A DNA stretch of 64,000 nt from assembly GCF_030408415.1 (NCBI RefSeq), contig NZ_CP046976.1:2135330-2199329 (forward strand), given 5' to 3'. The first letter of the stretch is position 1. Each line of letters begins with the position of its first letter. The translations under genes and the position numbers were made by a program. Below are positions 27,701-36,747 of the stretch, piece by piece. Below the pieces are notes generated by a model that made no database searches, was not told the DNA's origin, and saw only the letters and a list, made by a program, of their open reading frames with translations. Origin of the DNA: Corynebacterium appendicis CIP 107643. Lineage in GTDB: Bacteria; Actinomycetota; Actinomycetes; Mycobacteriales; Mycobacteriaceae.

Positions 27701-27938
27701 AGATAAGGTTCTGGAAGATGAGATCCTGGCCCAGATCGCAAGAGACTTAGTGGCTACGCTGCGCCGCGACGCGAAGACTGACTGGACGGTGCGCGACGAC
27801 GTTCGAGCGAAGTTAAGGCGCTCCATCAAAACTCTTCTGCGCAAACACGGCTACCCAGCAGAGAAACGAAGCGAAGCAGTCGTTCTGGTGTTGGAGCAAA
27901 TGGAGCGCTTCTCGCCGCGCTGGTCAGAAGCAGCTTAA
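24762..27938 (+). CDS. hsdR: Type I restriction endonuclease subunit HsdR
   Basis: A 1058-residue motor and nuclease. The N-terminal PD-(D/E)xK nuclease is seen as FDVVLYVNGMPLGIIELKQ near residues 143-155. The superfamily 2 translocase has Walker A HTTGSGKSM (near 303), ISDEAHRSHYG (near 412), AFTGTPIDE (near 446) and LARVNRKFR. ATG 24762 follows the hsdS stop by four bases, with GAGGAGAACGAGG upstream. No truncation or frameshift is seen, so the system appears able to restrict DNA. Confidence 0.95.
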   Translation: MVYSEAAFEVDALDLLGELEWKPVNGKQLAPGSGERDNWHDIVLRGRLLNALCNLNPDVPDEYLQQAVAEVLTAQSQSAITENRRLHEILVEGYRGIEYYDANGKRQNPTITFFSRDPSKNDYIAANQITIRNLDKERRFDVVLYVNGMPLGIIELKQSGSTATVENAFNQLRTYVEEFPIAFRFANIVVATDGIGAIYGTPFTPREHMSTWRVDDDGEPFKQGPIVDVAGEQMTEFDMLMWGLFNVERFGQIFVDFTAFDEIDGELRMRVAKPHQYFAVTKAAGRTIQAARSDKKAGVVWHTTGSGKSMEMEMYTAKIMRDARLDSPTVVVLNDRNELDKQLFDTFSVSTLLPEDPIHISSREDLREQLSQRQSGGIYFATLQKFGLQGAKEERELEHPVLSVRHNIVVISDEAHRSHYGFGDINADGYAHHLRTALPNATMIAFTGTPIDEWDRNTREVFGGEIDVYDMNRAVADGAVVPVYFEPRLIPLERIQGVTDDDIDEAAAEILANIDDEDREKAQRSVAVLNTVYGSDQRLSTLAQDFVRHWEDRRENMRQFIGGPGKAMIVVQTRDIAANLYERIIELRPAWHDDDDLKGKLKVIYSGSASDPSHLQKHIRNQSRMDAVKDRMKDADDELEIVIVQGMMLTGFDAPPLHTLYLDRPLKSALLMQTLARVNRKFRQKESGLLVAYAPLVDNLQAAIAEFTKSSSEEDEKVIGQDIEEAVSIVRSFVNKLNALAGKEWRELEAIGEQRKARLQLLAKLRDPQTVDENGRYPLAKQFNETAGKLARAWSLASGSPNAVEYRSDVRFYSDVRNQLIKMEAADRRANGEPLSEEIITLLSQLVVESTASSEVIDVYGEIDRELPNLQDLNIEALELEHKTGSETALLIDALRRGLLQESRAATDNNEVRAKQFSERIRELMNRYTNQQLTSAEVIAELIELSREIVAENKRGESFTPPLSNDELAFYDVMAANGSADKVLEDEILAQIARDLVATLRRDAKTDWTVRDDVRAKLRRSIKTLLRKHGYPAEKRSEAVVLVLEQMERFSPRWSEAA

Positions 27939-27963
27939 GACTGAAAGGAACTAAGGGCGAGCT

Positions 27964-28812
27964 ATGGTGAAACCCCGGCATCCCTCCGTAGATATAGAGA
28001 ATCGTATTGTCGCTTTACAAACTCAGGCTTTGCTGCGTGTACTCCGAACTTTCAATTTACGCGTCGAAACCTTAGCCAAAGAAGCTGATTCAGCTAACTA
28101 TCAAGTGTTCTTGGAACGAGAGTTGAGGACATTTGAGACGCAAATCAGCGAGATTCTGCGCGGTACTAAGCAAGCTGAGTTCCGGCAACGCATCGAGTCT
28201 GAGATCGAAAAGGAAAAACTTGAAGCGGCGGAACTAGGAAACGATTTCTGTACCGAATCTGATCCTAATCCGCCGACAATAATCGATTCGAAGCGTGAAG
28301 ATCCCTACGCACTCGCCCAGATAATTGTTGACTCGGAAGCAGTGGAAGCTCGTCAAAAATACGAGCACGACCGAGAGATCCTTTTAAACCAGCTAAAAGA
28401 AATTCGCGACGGACAAAGACCCGATTCAGAGAAGACTTCTATTACGTCTGGGCTCGACGACGTAGAACGAAACTATTCTCGGGTTTGGCGGCACCTAGAA
28501 TCGGGCAAACGAGGGGCCGAGATACTCAGAAAGCTTGAGACTGAATCCTCGAGAAAAGGCCGCGGCTTAAGCCGGAAGAACCGAGGACAACCTAAAGCAC
28601 CGAAAACTCGTATAAAACAGCGATCTTCTCGGACCGACTTCGAGAAAGCGATTCAAAATCTGCGCGCAGCGGAACGCGCGATGGAAAGACAGATCCGGCA
28701 CGATCGTTCTATACAGTCTCTCTTTTACTCTTACCCAAGTAAGACCAATAGCACATCGGACGACCGGATATACATGTCTTCTGGGATGCCGAACCCAAGA
28801 GGAAAGAAGTAA
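27964..28812 (+). CDS. Charged coiled-coil protein of unknown function in the restriction operon
   Basis: A 282-residue soluble protein with no recognised family. It is mostly long helices rich in Glu, Lys and Arg (NYQVFLERELRTFETQISEI; RQKYEHDREILLNQLKEIRD), with a basic stretch near residues 195-220 and a second helix pair. The end, SSGMPNPRGKK, resembles the GGLPGxGKRR tail of the two small island proteins. It lies 25 nt after hsdR, preceded by GAAAGGAAC. Base composition is clearly more AT-rich than its neighbours by eye, a sign of separate origin. It may be an accessory or effector of the restriction system. Confidence 0.65.
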   Translation: MVKPRHPSVDIENRIVALQTQALLRVLRTFNLRVETLAKEADSANYQVFLERELRTFETQISEILRGTKQAEFRQRIESEIEKEKLEAAELGNDFCTESDPNPPTIIDSKREDPYALAQIIVDSEAVEARQKYEHDREILLNQLKEIRDGQRPDSEKTSITSGLDDVERNYSRVWRHLESGKRGAEILRKLETESSRKGRGLSRKNRGQPKAPKTRIKQRSSRTDFEKAIQNLRAAERAMERQIRHDRSIQSLFYSYPSKTNSTSDDRIYMSSGMPNPRGKK

Positions 28813-28851
28813 AACTCCCGCTCCGACGAAGGAGAGAATAGATGTTGCGAG

Positions 28852-29091
28852 ATGAGACGCAAGACAGCAAAGAAACAAGCCAAGAAGTTAAGCTACGAGG
28901 AAAGACATCCCGATAGAGCTGCCGCACGACGAGCTCGCTTTTACGTCCCACTCACCGAGGAGGAAAGAAGGGAACTCTTAACAGGGGCACAATCGAAAAA
29001 GAAGTCCAAAAACACCAAAAGTCGGTCCGGTAAGAGCTCAAGCGTTTGGACCATCTCCGGAGGTCTGCCAGGACAAGGAAAACGACGGTAG
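28852..29091 (+). CDS. Small basic protein ending in GGLPGQGKRR
   Basis: A 79-residue protein with more than a quarter Lys and Arg (RRKTAKKQAKKLSYEERHPD), ending in ISGGLPGQGKRR. The tail is nearly the same as that of the protein at 18995-19339. It follows the coiled-coil gene by 39 nt, with GGAGAG upstream although nearer to an out-of-frame ATG at 28842 that would encode only 24 residues. It is the last island gene before the glf repeat. Function unknown; nucleic-acid or acidic-protein binding is plausible from charge. Confidence 0.55.
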   Translation: MRRKTAKKQAKKLSYEERHPDRAAARRARFYVPLTEEERRELLTGAQSKKKSKNTKSRSGKSSSVWTISGGLPGQGKRR

Positions 29092-29310
29092 CGGGAACAT
29101 GCATCCACCGCACTCTGAATTCATTCCGGAAAAGTGAGCGCCTCTGGATGTGCTGGATGTGCGCGAGGTAGAGCCCGCGAGTTGCTATCGGTCTGTCCCG
29201 TTTGAAACTTTCGAGGCAGTCTCAGCATCGGATCGAGACACCCCTCTAAGGATGTCTTGAAGAACGTGGGGCCACTCCACAACCTAGCCGTTGCCCGTGT
29301 GTCTTGGACG

Positions 29311-30588
<1,278 letters not shown>

Positions 30589-30639
30589 TTACGATCTAGA
30601 TTAGTCACAGCTGTAACTATCGAATCAGGAGCGATCACC

Positions 30640-32775
30640 GTGAAACAACGACGTCGGCTGAATCCGGCTTCTGCCCGGAAAACCCCGGTCCTCGCGGCCG
30701 TCACCTCCGTCGCGCTCGTCGCCGCAGGCGCGTTCGGCGGCAACGAGATCCTCAAGACCCAGGACGTGGGCGGCGGCGAGGTGAATGTCACCAGCTCGTC
30801 CGCCTCCTTCGGCGACGGCGAAAACGTCGTGGTCGATGACGCGGCCATCGCGACGCAGGGCGAGGGCGATGAACCGCGCACCGTGAAGGAATTCACTCGC
30901 GACGAGGAATTCTCCATCTTCGGCCTCACGTGGACCGGCGACCGCGATATCGCGGCCTACGTCCGCGCGCAGCGTGCCGACGGCTCGTGGTCGGAGTGGT
31001 ACCACATGCAGCCGGAACCCGGCCCGGAGGGATCGGAGATCCAGGGCACCGAGCCGATCTACGTCGAGCCGTCGAAGAAGATCCAGGTGTCCACCGCTAA
31101 CGTCGACCTGGGCGACACGAACATCGATACAGCCACAACCGTCACCGACCAGGACGAGATCCCGGACGTGCCGGGGGAGCCGGAACAGCCGGAACAGCCG
31201 GCGCTTGACGACGAATCGCTGCCGAGCCCGGACGTCGTCGACCTTCCGACCGTGCCGGAGCATGGCGCGGCGGCCGCCATGGGCGACCTGCCGCGCGCCC
31301 TGCCGTCCAACCTGGGCGACATCGCGCCGGTCGCGGACGTCGAAGAACTCGGCGACGAAGCGCCAGCTGAGGCACCGGCAGACGCTCCGGCCGAAGCTCC
31401 CGGCCCGGTCACCAATGCCGGCGACCTCGAAGCCGTGTTCATCGACGGCGGCGAGGGCACGGTGGACGGCGACATCGCTCCCGCGCAGTCCAACGCCAAT
31501 GGCATGCCGCGCGTCGTGTCCCGCTCCTCCTGGGGCGCGGGCCGAAGCAGCAACCCGACCTACACCGAGCCTGTGAAGGCCGCGACTGTGCACCACACCG
31601 CGGGCTCGAACAACTACTCGGCAGCGCAGGCACCGGGCGTCATGCGAGGCATCTGGCAGTACCACGCCGTCACCCGCGGCTGGGGCGACATCGGCTACAA
31701 CGCGCTGGTGGACAAGTACGGCAACATCTACGAGGGCCGCGCCGGTGGCCTGGACCGCGCTGTCGAGGGCGCGCACGTCGGCGCCTTCAACAAGCACACC
31801 TTCGGCGTGTCCATGATGGGCGACTACAGCACCGCCACCCCGACGCAGGAAGCGCTCAAGGCGATGGGCGAGATCATCGGCTGGAAGGCGTCCGTGGCCA
31901 AGTTCGACCCGACCGGCAAGTCCTACCTGCAGGCGAACTTCAACTTCGGCGGCTCCAAGTACAGCGCGGGCCAGGGCGCGACGTTCCCCAACATCAACGC
32001 CCACCGCGACTTCCACTACAACGACTGCCCGGGCGACAACCTGTACGCGCAGATGGACACCATCCGCCGCTACGCCAAGGACAAGTACAACCAGGTCAAC
32101 AGCGGCAACACCTCCCCGTGGCAGCCGTCCACACCGAACACGGGCAACTCGAACAACGACTCGAGCGGTAATTCCGGCAACACCGGTAACGTCTCGAACG
32201 GCGACGGCTCCGCCACCACGATCAATAACCTGGCCAACACCTCGAGCCAGATCTCCTTCGAGAAGGTGCTCTCCGGTGACCCGGAAGCCATCGCCGCTGC
32301 TGCGGGCACGGTCGCGGGCGCGCTCCTGCTGGCGGCGGCGGCGAACGATATGCTGCCGAGCCAGGTCGAGCAGATCGCGAACTTCGAGGTCCTGCCCGGC
32401 ATGACCTTGAGCAGTATGCGCCCGCTGGTCGGCCAGGTCGTCGACCTCGTCGGCAGCGACGAGGCGAAGGCCACCTGGGGCAGGCTCGAGCCGGTGCTGG
32501 GCCAGCTCGACGGCATCATCCAGGGCGTGGGCGGCGACGAGTACGCCTTCTTCGAAAGGGGCATCGCGATCCTCAGCAGCGGTGGCGAAGAGATCGTCAT
32601 GTCGGAGAAGATCGCCAACGCGTGGCTGAAGCAAGGTTTGGATCTCGGCCCGCTGGGTCGCCCGGTCAAGAGCGACGACGCAGCGAATAACGGTGACGTC
32701 CGCGTCGAATTCGAGCGCGGCAACATCACCTACACGGCGAACACGGGCAACGTGGACGTGAACGTCGAGAGGTAA
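30640..32775 (+). CDS. Secreted N-acetylmuramoyl-L-alanine amidase (PGRP domain)
   Basis: A 711-residue exported protein. A signal peptide (residues 1-33) and an acidic Pro/Glu/Ala-rich region are followed by a PGRP/amidase_2 domain with zinc ligands in ATVHHTAGSN, GDIGYNALVDKYGNIYEGR and NAHRDFHYNDCPG. A Ser/Asn/Gly linker leads to a C-terminal part ending in an LGFP-like motif (DLGPLGRPV, then FERGNITYT). It cleaves stem peptides from peptidoglycan, and the mycobacterial counterpart (Rv3811) lies in the same place beside glf. GTG 30640 has AGGAG eight bases upstream. An imperfect palindrome around ACAGCTGT lies about 30 bp before the start. Confidence 0.85.
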   Translation: MKQRRRLNPASARKTPVLAAVTSVALVAAGAFGGNEILKTQDVGGGEVNVTSSSASFGDGENVVVDDAAIATQGEGDEPRTVKEFTRDEEFSIFGLTWTGDRDIAAYVRAQRADGSWSEWYHMQPEPGPEGSEIQGTEPIYVEPSKKIQVSTANVDLGDTNIDTATTVTDQDEIPDVPGEPEQPEQPALDDESLPSPDVVDLPTVPEHGAAAAMGDLPRALPSNLGDIAPVADVEELGDEAPAEAPADAPAEAPGPVTNAGDLEAVFIDGGEGTVDGDIAPAQSNANGMPRVVSRSSWGAGRSSNPTYTEPVKAATVHHTAGSNNYSAAQAPGVMRGIWQYHAVTRGWGDIGYNALVDKYGNIYEGRAGGLDRAVEGAHVGAFNKHTFGVSMMGDYSTATPTQEALKAMGEIIGWKASVAKFDPTGKSYLQANFNFGGSKYSAGQGATFPNINAHRDFHYNDCPGDNLYAQMDTIRRYAKDKYNQVNSGNTSPWQPSTPNTGNSNNDSSGNSGNTGNVSNGDGSATTINNLANTSSQISFEKVLSGDPEAIAAAAGTVAGALLLAAAANDMLPSQVEQIANFEVLPGMTLSSMRPLVGQVVDLVGSDEAKATWGRLEPVLGQLDGIIQGVGGDEYAFFERGIAILSSGGEEIVMSEKIANAWLKQGLDLGPLGRPVKSDDAANNGDVRVEFERGNITYTANTGNVDVNVER

Positions 32776-34296
32776 TTAGGCGAGATCGAGGGAGCGGGCG
32801 ACCGCTTCCTCCCACAGAGAAATGAGCCGGTCCCGGTCGGGGCCGGCCATTTCGCTTTCCCAGGTGGTTTCGCCGCCAAGACTGAGCGGCTTCTGCGCGA
32901 AACCGGCGCCGACGCAGGCGGCGCCGGCAGCACCCATGACTGTGGTCTCCATATTGTCTGGGCGCACCACATTCGCTCCGAGGGCATTGGCCTGCATTTG
33001 CATGAGCAGGTCGTTGCCGGTCATGCCGCCGTCGACACGCAAGCTATCCACCGTGATGCCGGAATCTGCCTCCATGGCGCGCACGACCTCGACGGTCTGC
33101 AAGCAGGTCGCGTCGAGCGCGGCGCGGGCGATGTGGCGGCGGTCGGTGAACCGCGTGATGCCGGTGATCACGCCGCGGGCGTCGGGGCGCCAACGCGGGG
33201 CGAACAGGCCGGAGAAGGCGGGGACGATCACCACACCGGCGGAATCCTCGACCTGGGAAGCGAGCTCCTCCGATTCAGCGGCGGACGCCAGGATGCCAAG
33301 CTGGTCACGCAACCACTGGATCAGCGAGCCGCCGACCGCGACAGAACCCTCCAGCGCGTAGACCGGCGGCTTGCCCGCCTGCTGGTAAGCGACGGTGGTG
33401 AGCAGGCCGTGGTCGGAGAACTGCGCCTCGTCGCCGGTGTTGAGCAGCATGAACAGGCCGGTGCCGTAGGTCATTTTGGCCTCGCCTTCTTTGAGGCAGC
33501 CCTGGCCGAACAGCGCGGCCTGCTGGTCGCCGAGTACGCCCGTGATCGGCACATCGCGGTTGCCCTTCTTGCGGCGCATCGCGCCGAACGAGCCGAAACT
33601 GGGGCGGATCTCCGGCAGGATCGCGCGCGGCACGCCGATCTCCTCGCACAGGTCCTCGTCCCACTCGAGGGTCTCCAAATCCATCAGCAACGTGCGCGAT
33701 GCGTTGGTCACGTCGGTGACGTGCTGAACGCGGCTTCGGGTGGTGAACAGGTCGAACATGCCTCCCTTCTTCCCGCGGTGCGCGCCGCCAGTGAGATTCC
33801 AGATCAGCCACGTGTCCACGGTGCCGGCGAGCAGCTCGCCTTTCTCCGCACGCTCGCGCGCACCCTCGACGTTGTCCAGGATCCACGCCCACTTCGGTCC
33901 CGCCGGGTACGAGTTGGCCAGCAGGCCCGTTTTGCGCATGTAGCGGTCCTTCGGGGCACCCTCCGGACCGAATTCCTCGGTGCGGGTGTCCTGCCAGCAG
34001 ATCGCGTTATATATCGGCCGGCCTGTCTTCTTGTCCCAGATCACAGCGGTTTCACGCTGGTTGGTCAGGCCGACGGCGTCGACGTCTTCGAGCTCCAGGT
34101 CGGCGTCGACAAGCGCCTCGGACAGTGCGCGGCGCGTGTTGCGCCAGATCTGCCGCGGGTCGTGCTCGACCCAGCCTTCTCGCGGCATGATCTGATCGTG
34201 CTCGAATTGCGCGGTACCCACCACGTCGCCGTCGACGGTGGTGATGTAGCAGCGGGTGGACGTGGTGCCTTGGTCGATGGCGGCGATGAACGGCAT
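32776..34296 (-). CDS. glpK: Glycerol kinase
   Basis: A 506-residue FGGY kinase that phosphorylates glycerol to glycerol-3-phosphate with ATP. It shows FIAAIDQGTTSTRC at the N-terminus, WDKKTGRPIYNAICWQDTRT, the FGGY-type region MTYGTGLFMLLNTG and DGGMTGNDLLMQ. Its stop codon directly abuts the stop of the convergent amidase gene without any spacer, so no terminator lies between them. Its product feeds the acyltransferases encoded just upstream. Confidence 0.95.
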   Translation of the reverse strand: MPFIAAIDQGTTSTRCYITTVDGDVVGTAQFEHDQIMPREGWVEHDPRQIWRNTRRALSEALVDADLELEDVDAVGLTNQRETAVIWDKKTGRPIYNAICWQDTRTEEFGPEGAPKDRYMRKTGLLANSYPAGPKWAWILDNVEGARERAEKGELLAGTVDTWLIWNLTGGAHRGKKGGMFDLFTTRSRVQHVTDVTNASRTLLMDLETLEWDEDLCEEIGVPRAILPEIRPSFGSFGAMRRKKGNRDVPITGVLGDQQAALFGQGCLKEGEAKMTYGTGLFMLLNTGDEAQFSDHGLLTTVAYQQAGKPPVYALEGSVAVGGSLIQWLRDQLGILASAAESEELASQVEDSAGVVIVPAFSGLFAPRWRPDARGVITGITRFTDRRHIARAALDATCLQTVEVVRAMEADSGITVDSLRVDGGMTGNDLLMQMQANALGANVVRPDNMETTVMGAAGAACVGAGFAQKPLSLGGETTWESEMAGPDRDRLISLWEEAVARSLDLA

Positions 34297-34317
34297 GGGG
34301 CTATTTAACCGTACGGA

Positions 34318-35142
34318 CTAGAACCATTGCTCGATGACGCGTGCGAGCCCGAAGTCGTCGTTCGACGCGGTGGTCGCATCGGCGGCGTCGTGCACGATCG
34401 GTGCGGCGTTGCCCATGGCCACGCCCGTGCCGGCCCAGGCGAGCATCTCGATGTCGTTGGGCATGTCGCCGAACGCGATGACGTCCCGCGGGTCGATGCC
34501 CAGCTCAGCGGCCACGATGGACACGCCGGCGGCCTTGTTGATGCCCGGCGCGCTGACTTCGAGCAGCCCGTCGTTCATCGAGTACGTCACGTGCGCGCGC
34601 TGCGGGTCGACGGCGGGGGCAACGAGGTCGAAAAGTTCGGCAGAGGTCATCGCCTTATGCCGCACAAGGATTTTCGCCGCGGGCACGGATACGAGTTCGC
34701 CGACGTCGACGACGCCGTAGCCGATATCCCACAGATCCGTACTATAACCAGGGGTGATAAGAAAGCACTGGTCTTCCGGGTCGAAGGCCGAGTCGCCGAC
34801 GCGCTCCACACCGAAACCGTACTCGCCGCGACCTGCCAACACATCAGCGGCCGTGCGCGCGATCTCGCCGAGGGTCTCCGGGTGGAGCTCGTGGCGGTGG
34901 AGCACGTCGTCGTGCGAGGGATCGTAGACAACAGCGCCGTTCGCGCAAACGCACATCGGGGTGAACGGCAGCTGGTCGAGCACCGGCGCCAGCCACCTGT
35001 GCGGCCGGCCCGTGGCCAGCGCGACCTTCGTCCCGGCGCGCACAGCACGGGTGAGCGCATCGCGCAGACGCGGGCTCACTCGGCCGTTGCTGTCCAGCAG
35101 CGTGCCGTCGATGTCGCTCACAATCAGCTTCGGCGCCACCAC
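34318..35142 (-). CDS. Cof-type HAD hydrolase
   Basis: A 274-residue HAD phosphatase with the nucleophile motif VSDIDGTLLDS, motif II LATGRPH, and the C-terminal motif AFGDMPNDIEMLAWAG. Cof-type enzymes dephosphorylate sugar phosphates or cofactors; the substrate here cannot be inferred. It is 21 bases upstream of glpK and three bases downstream of the acyltransferase gene, so the minus-strand run from 36740 to 32776 is likely one operon. Confidence 0.88.
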   Translation of the reverse strand: MVAPKLIVSDIDGTLLDSNGRVSPRLRDALTRAVRAGTKVALATGRPHRWLAPVLDQLPFTPMCVCANGAVVYDPSHDDVLHRHELHPETLGEIARTAADVLAGRGEYGFGVERVGDSAFDPEDQCFLITPGYSTDLWDIGYGVVDVGELVSVPAAKILVRHKAMTSAELFDLVAPAVDPQRAHVTYSMNDGLLEVSAPGINKAAGVSIVAAELGIDPRDVIAFGDMPNDIEMLAWAGTGVAMGNAAPIVHDAADATTASNDDFGLARVIEQWF

Positions 35143-35145
35143 GTT

Positions 35146-35880
35146 CTACCTCCCAGTTTCCAGCTCGGCATACAGCTCGCGCGCTTCAATGAGCAGCTTA
35201 TCGACGGCCCCTTTCAGCCTCTCCGTCGCCTCCTCTGCCGTGCCCGAGACATCCACCGGTTCACCGATGACCGTGACCACCGGCAGGTGCGCGCGCCCCA
35301 TTTCCTTGGGGCCGCTTCTGACCCAGAATTTCTGCGTGCCCCAGGTAGCGATGGGAATCAGGGGTGCGCCGGAGGCCTGCGCGATGCGGGCCGCACCGGT
35401 CTTGAAGCGGCCCAATTCCAGCGATTCGGACAGGGTTCCTTCGGGGTAGATGCCGATGAGCTCGCCCTCCCCCAACCGGCGCACCGCTTCGTCGACGCTG
35501 CCGGCGCCCAGCGACCGGTCGACCTCCACGTGGCCGACGGCGCGGGAGACGGGCCCCATGAGCCAGTGGTCGAACAGCTCTTTTTTGACCATGTACCGCG
35601 TCGGGCGGCGACCGCGCAGCAGGCCGGGCAGCGCCCCGGAAATGAAGTCGTAGTAACCGATGTGGTTTCCCGCCACGATCGTCGGCCCTTCAGCGGGCAC
35701 GTTCTCCAGGCCGTGGACATAGAACTTCGCGTCTTGAAGACGCAGAAGAGGAACGACGGTCGCCCTGATCAGCCGGTACATGTATTCGCGACGCCACCCG
35801 GGCTGCACCGGCGTGACCGGGGCGTCCTCGGGAACCAAGAAGACGTGGCTGTCGGCGCGGTAGCCCTGGGGCACACTCAT
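35146..35880 (-). CDS. PlsC-type 1-acylglycerol-3-phosphate acyltransferase
   Basis: A 244-residue acyltransferase with motif I GNHIGYYDF and motif III IYPEGTLSES, which catalyse transfer of a fatty acyl chain to lysophosphatidate or a similar acceptor at the inner membrane. Its ATG overlaps the stop of the paralogous gene upstream by a single base, so the two are probably translated together. The close spacing to glpK suggests a glycerolipid function. Confidence 0.88.
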   Translation of the reverse strand: MSVPQGYRADSHVFLVPEDAPVTPVQPGWRREYMYRLIRATVVPLLRLQDAKFYVHGLENVPAEGPTIVAGNHIGYYDFISGALPGLLRGRRPTRYMVKKELFDHWLMGPVSRAVGHVEVDRSLGAGSVDEAVRRLGEGELIGIYPEGTLSESLELGRFKTGAARIAQASGAPLIPIATWGTQKFWVRSGPKEMGRAHLPVVTVIGEPVDVSGTAEEATERLKGAVDKLLIEARELYAELETGR

Positions 35881-36740
35881 CAGGAGCCGCCTTTGGCCTG
35901 TTTCGCCTGCTTGACTTCTTTCGCCTTGCGCTTCTCCTCGCGCTCGCGGGCGAGAATCTCATTCGCTTCCTCGAGCGTGGGGGCAGACCCGCCGCGGGAG
36001 ACCGGCATCCAGTCCAGACCGTCCGGGAACGGGCCGAAACGGTGCTCGTACTCGTCCCGGTTGGCGTTGAGAAGCTCCTGCATTGCGTCCTTGACGCGCT
36101 GCGTGTCGCTCTCCGGGTCGCCGGTGGCGGTGACAGGCTCGCCGTAGGAGACGATGATCGGCGTCTTCGAACGCCCGAGGTTTTTCTTCAGATCCTTTGT
36201 GAGCAGGCGCTGGGAACCCCAGATCACCGTCGGGATCATCGGCACGCCGGCCTCGTGGGCGATGCGCGCCACACCCGTTTTGAAGTCGGCCAACTCAAAG
36301 GAGCGGGAGATCGTCGATTCCGGGAAGATGCCCACAAAACCACCGCTGCGCAGCCACTTCACTGCTTCCGTGATGGACGCCGCACCGGCCGCGCGATCGA
36401 CCGGGACGTGCTTCATGCCGCGCATGAGCGCGCCGACGACCTTCATATCGAAGACTTCTTTTTTCGCCATGAACCGCACCAGGCGGTTGCCGCGCAGGTG
36501 CGGGCCGATGCCGGCGATGATGAAGTCGTAGTAGCCCGTGTGGTTGATCACGAACAGAGCGCCGTCCTCGGTGGGGACGTTCTCCGCGCCGTTCACGTAG
36601 AACTGCAGACCCTGGGCCTGCATGATCTTCTTGAAGCCGCCGATGATGCCCTGGTAGAAACGCTCTTTCGATTCCACCGGGTGCGGCGCGGGACGCTCGA
36701 AGTCGTCCGGGACATTGAACAAGCCGTGGAACCTGCGCAT
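35880..36740 (-). CDS. PlsC-type acyltransferase, second copy
   Basis: A 286-residue paralogue of the downstream acyltransferase, with motif I INHTGYYDF and the block FMAKKEVFD. Motif III reads IFPESTISRS, with serine in place of the usual glycine of the EGT motif, which might alter acceptor binding. A charged Lys-rich tail of about 30 residues follows the domain. It lies 7 bases after serS. Confidence 0.85.
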   Translation of the reverse strand: MRRFHGLFNVPDDFERPAPHPVESKERFYQGIIGGFKKIMQAQGLQFYVNGAENVPTEDGALFVINHTGYYDFIIAGIGPHLRGNRLVRFMAKKEVFDMKVVGALMRGMKHVPVDRAAGAASITEAVKWLRSGGFVGIFPESTISRSFELADFKTGVARIAHEAGVPMIPTVIWGSQRLLTKDLKKNLGRSKTPIIVSYGEPVTATGDPESDTQRVKDAMQELLNANRDEYEHRFGPFPDGLDWMPVSRGGSAPTLEEANEILAREREEKRKAKEVKQAKQAKGGS

Positions 36741-36747
36741 GGTGTGT

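Noticed and set aside
34327..36147. Open frame of 606 codons opposite the HAD and acyltransferase genes
   Set aside because: It spans three genes on the other strand, each with clear catalytic motifs, so it is a high-GC shadow.
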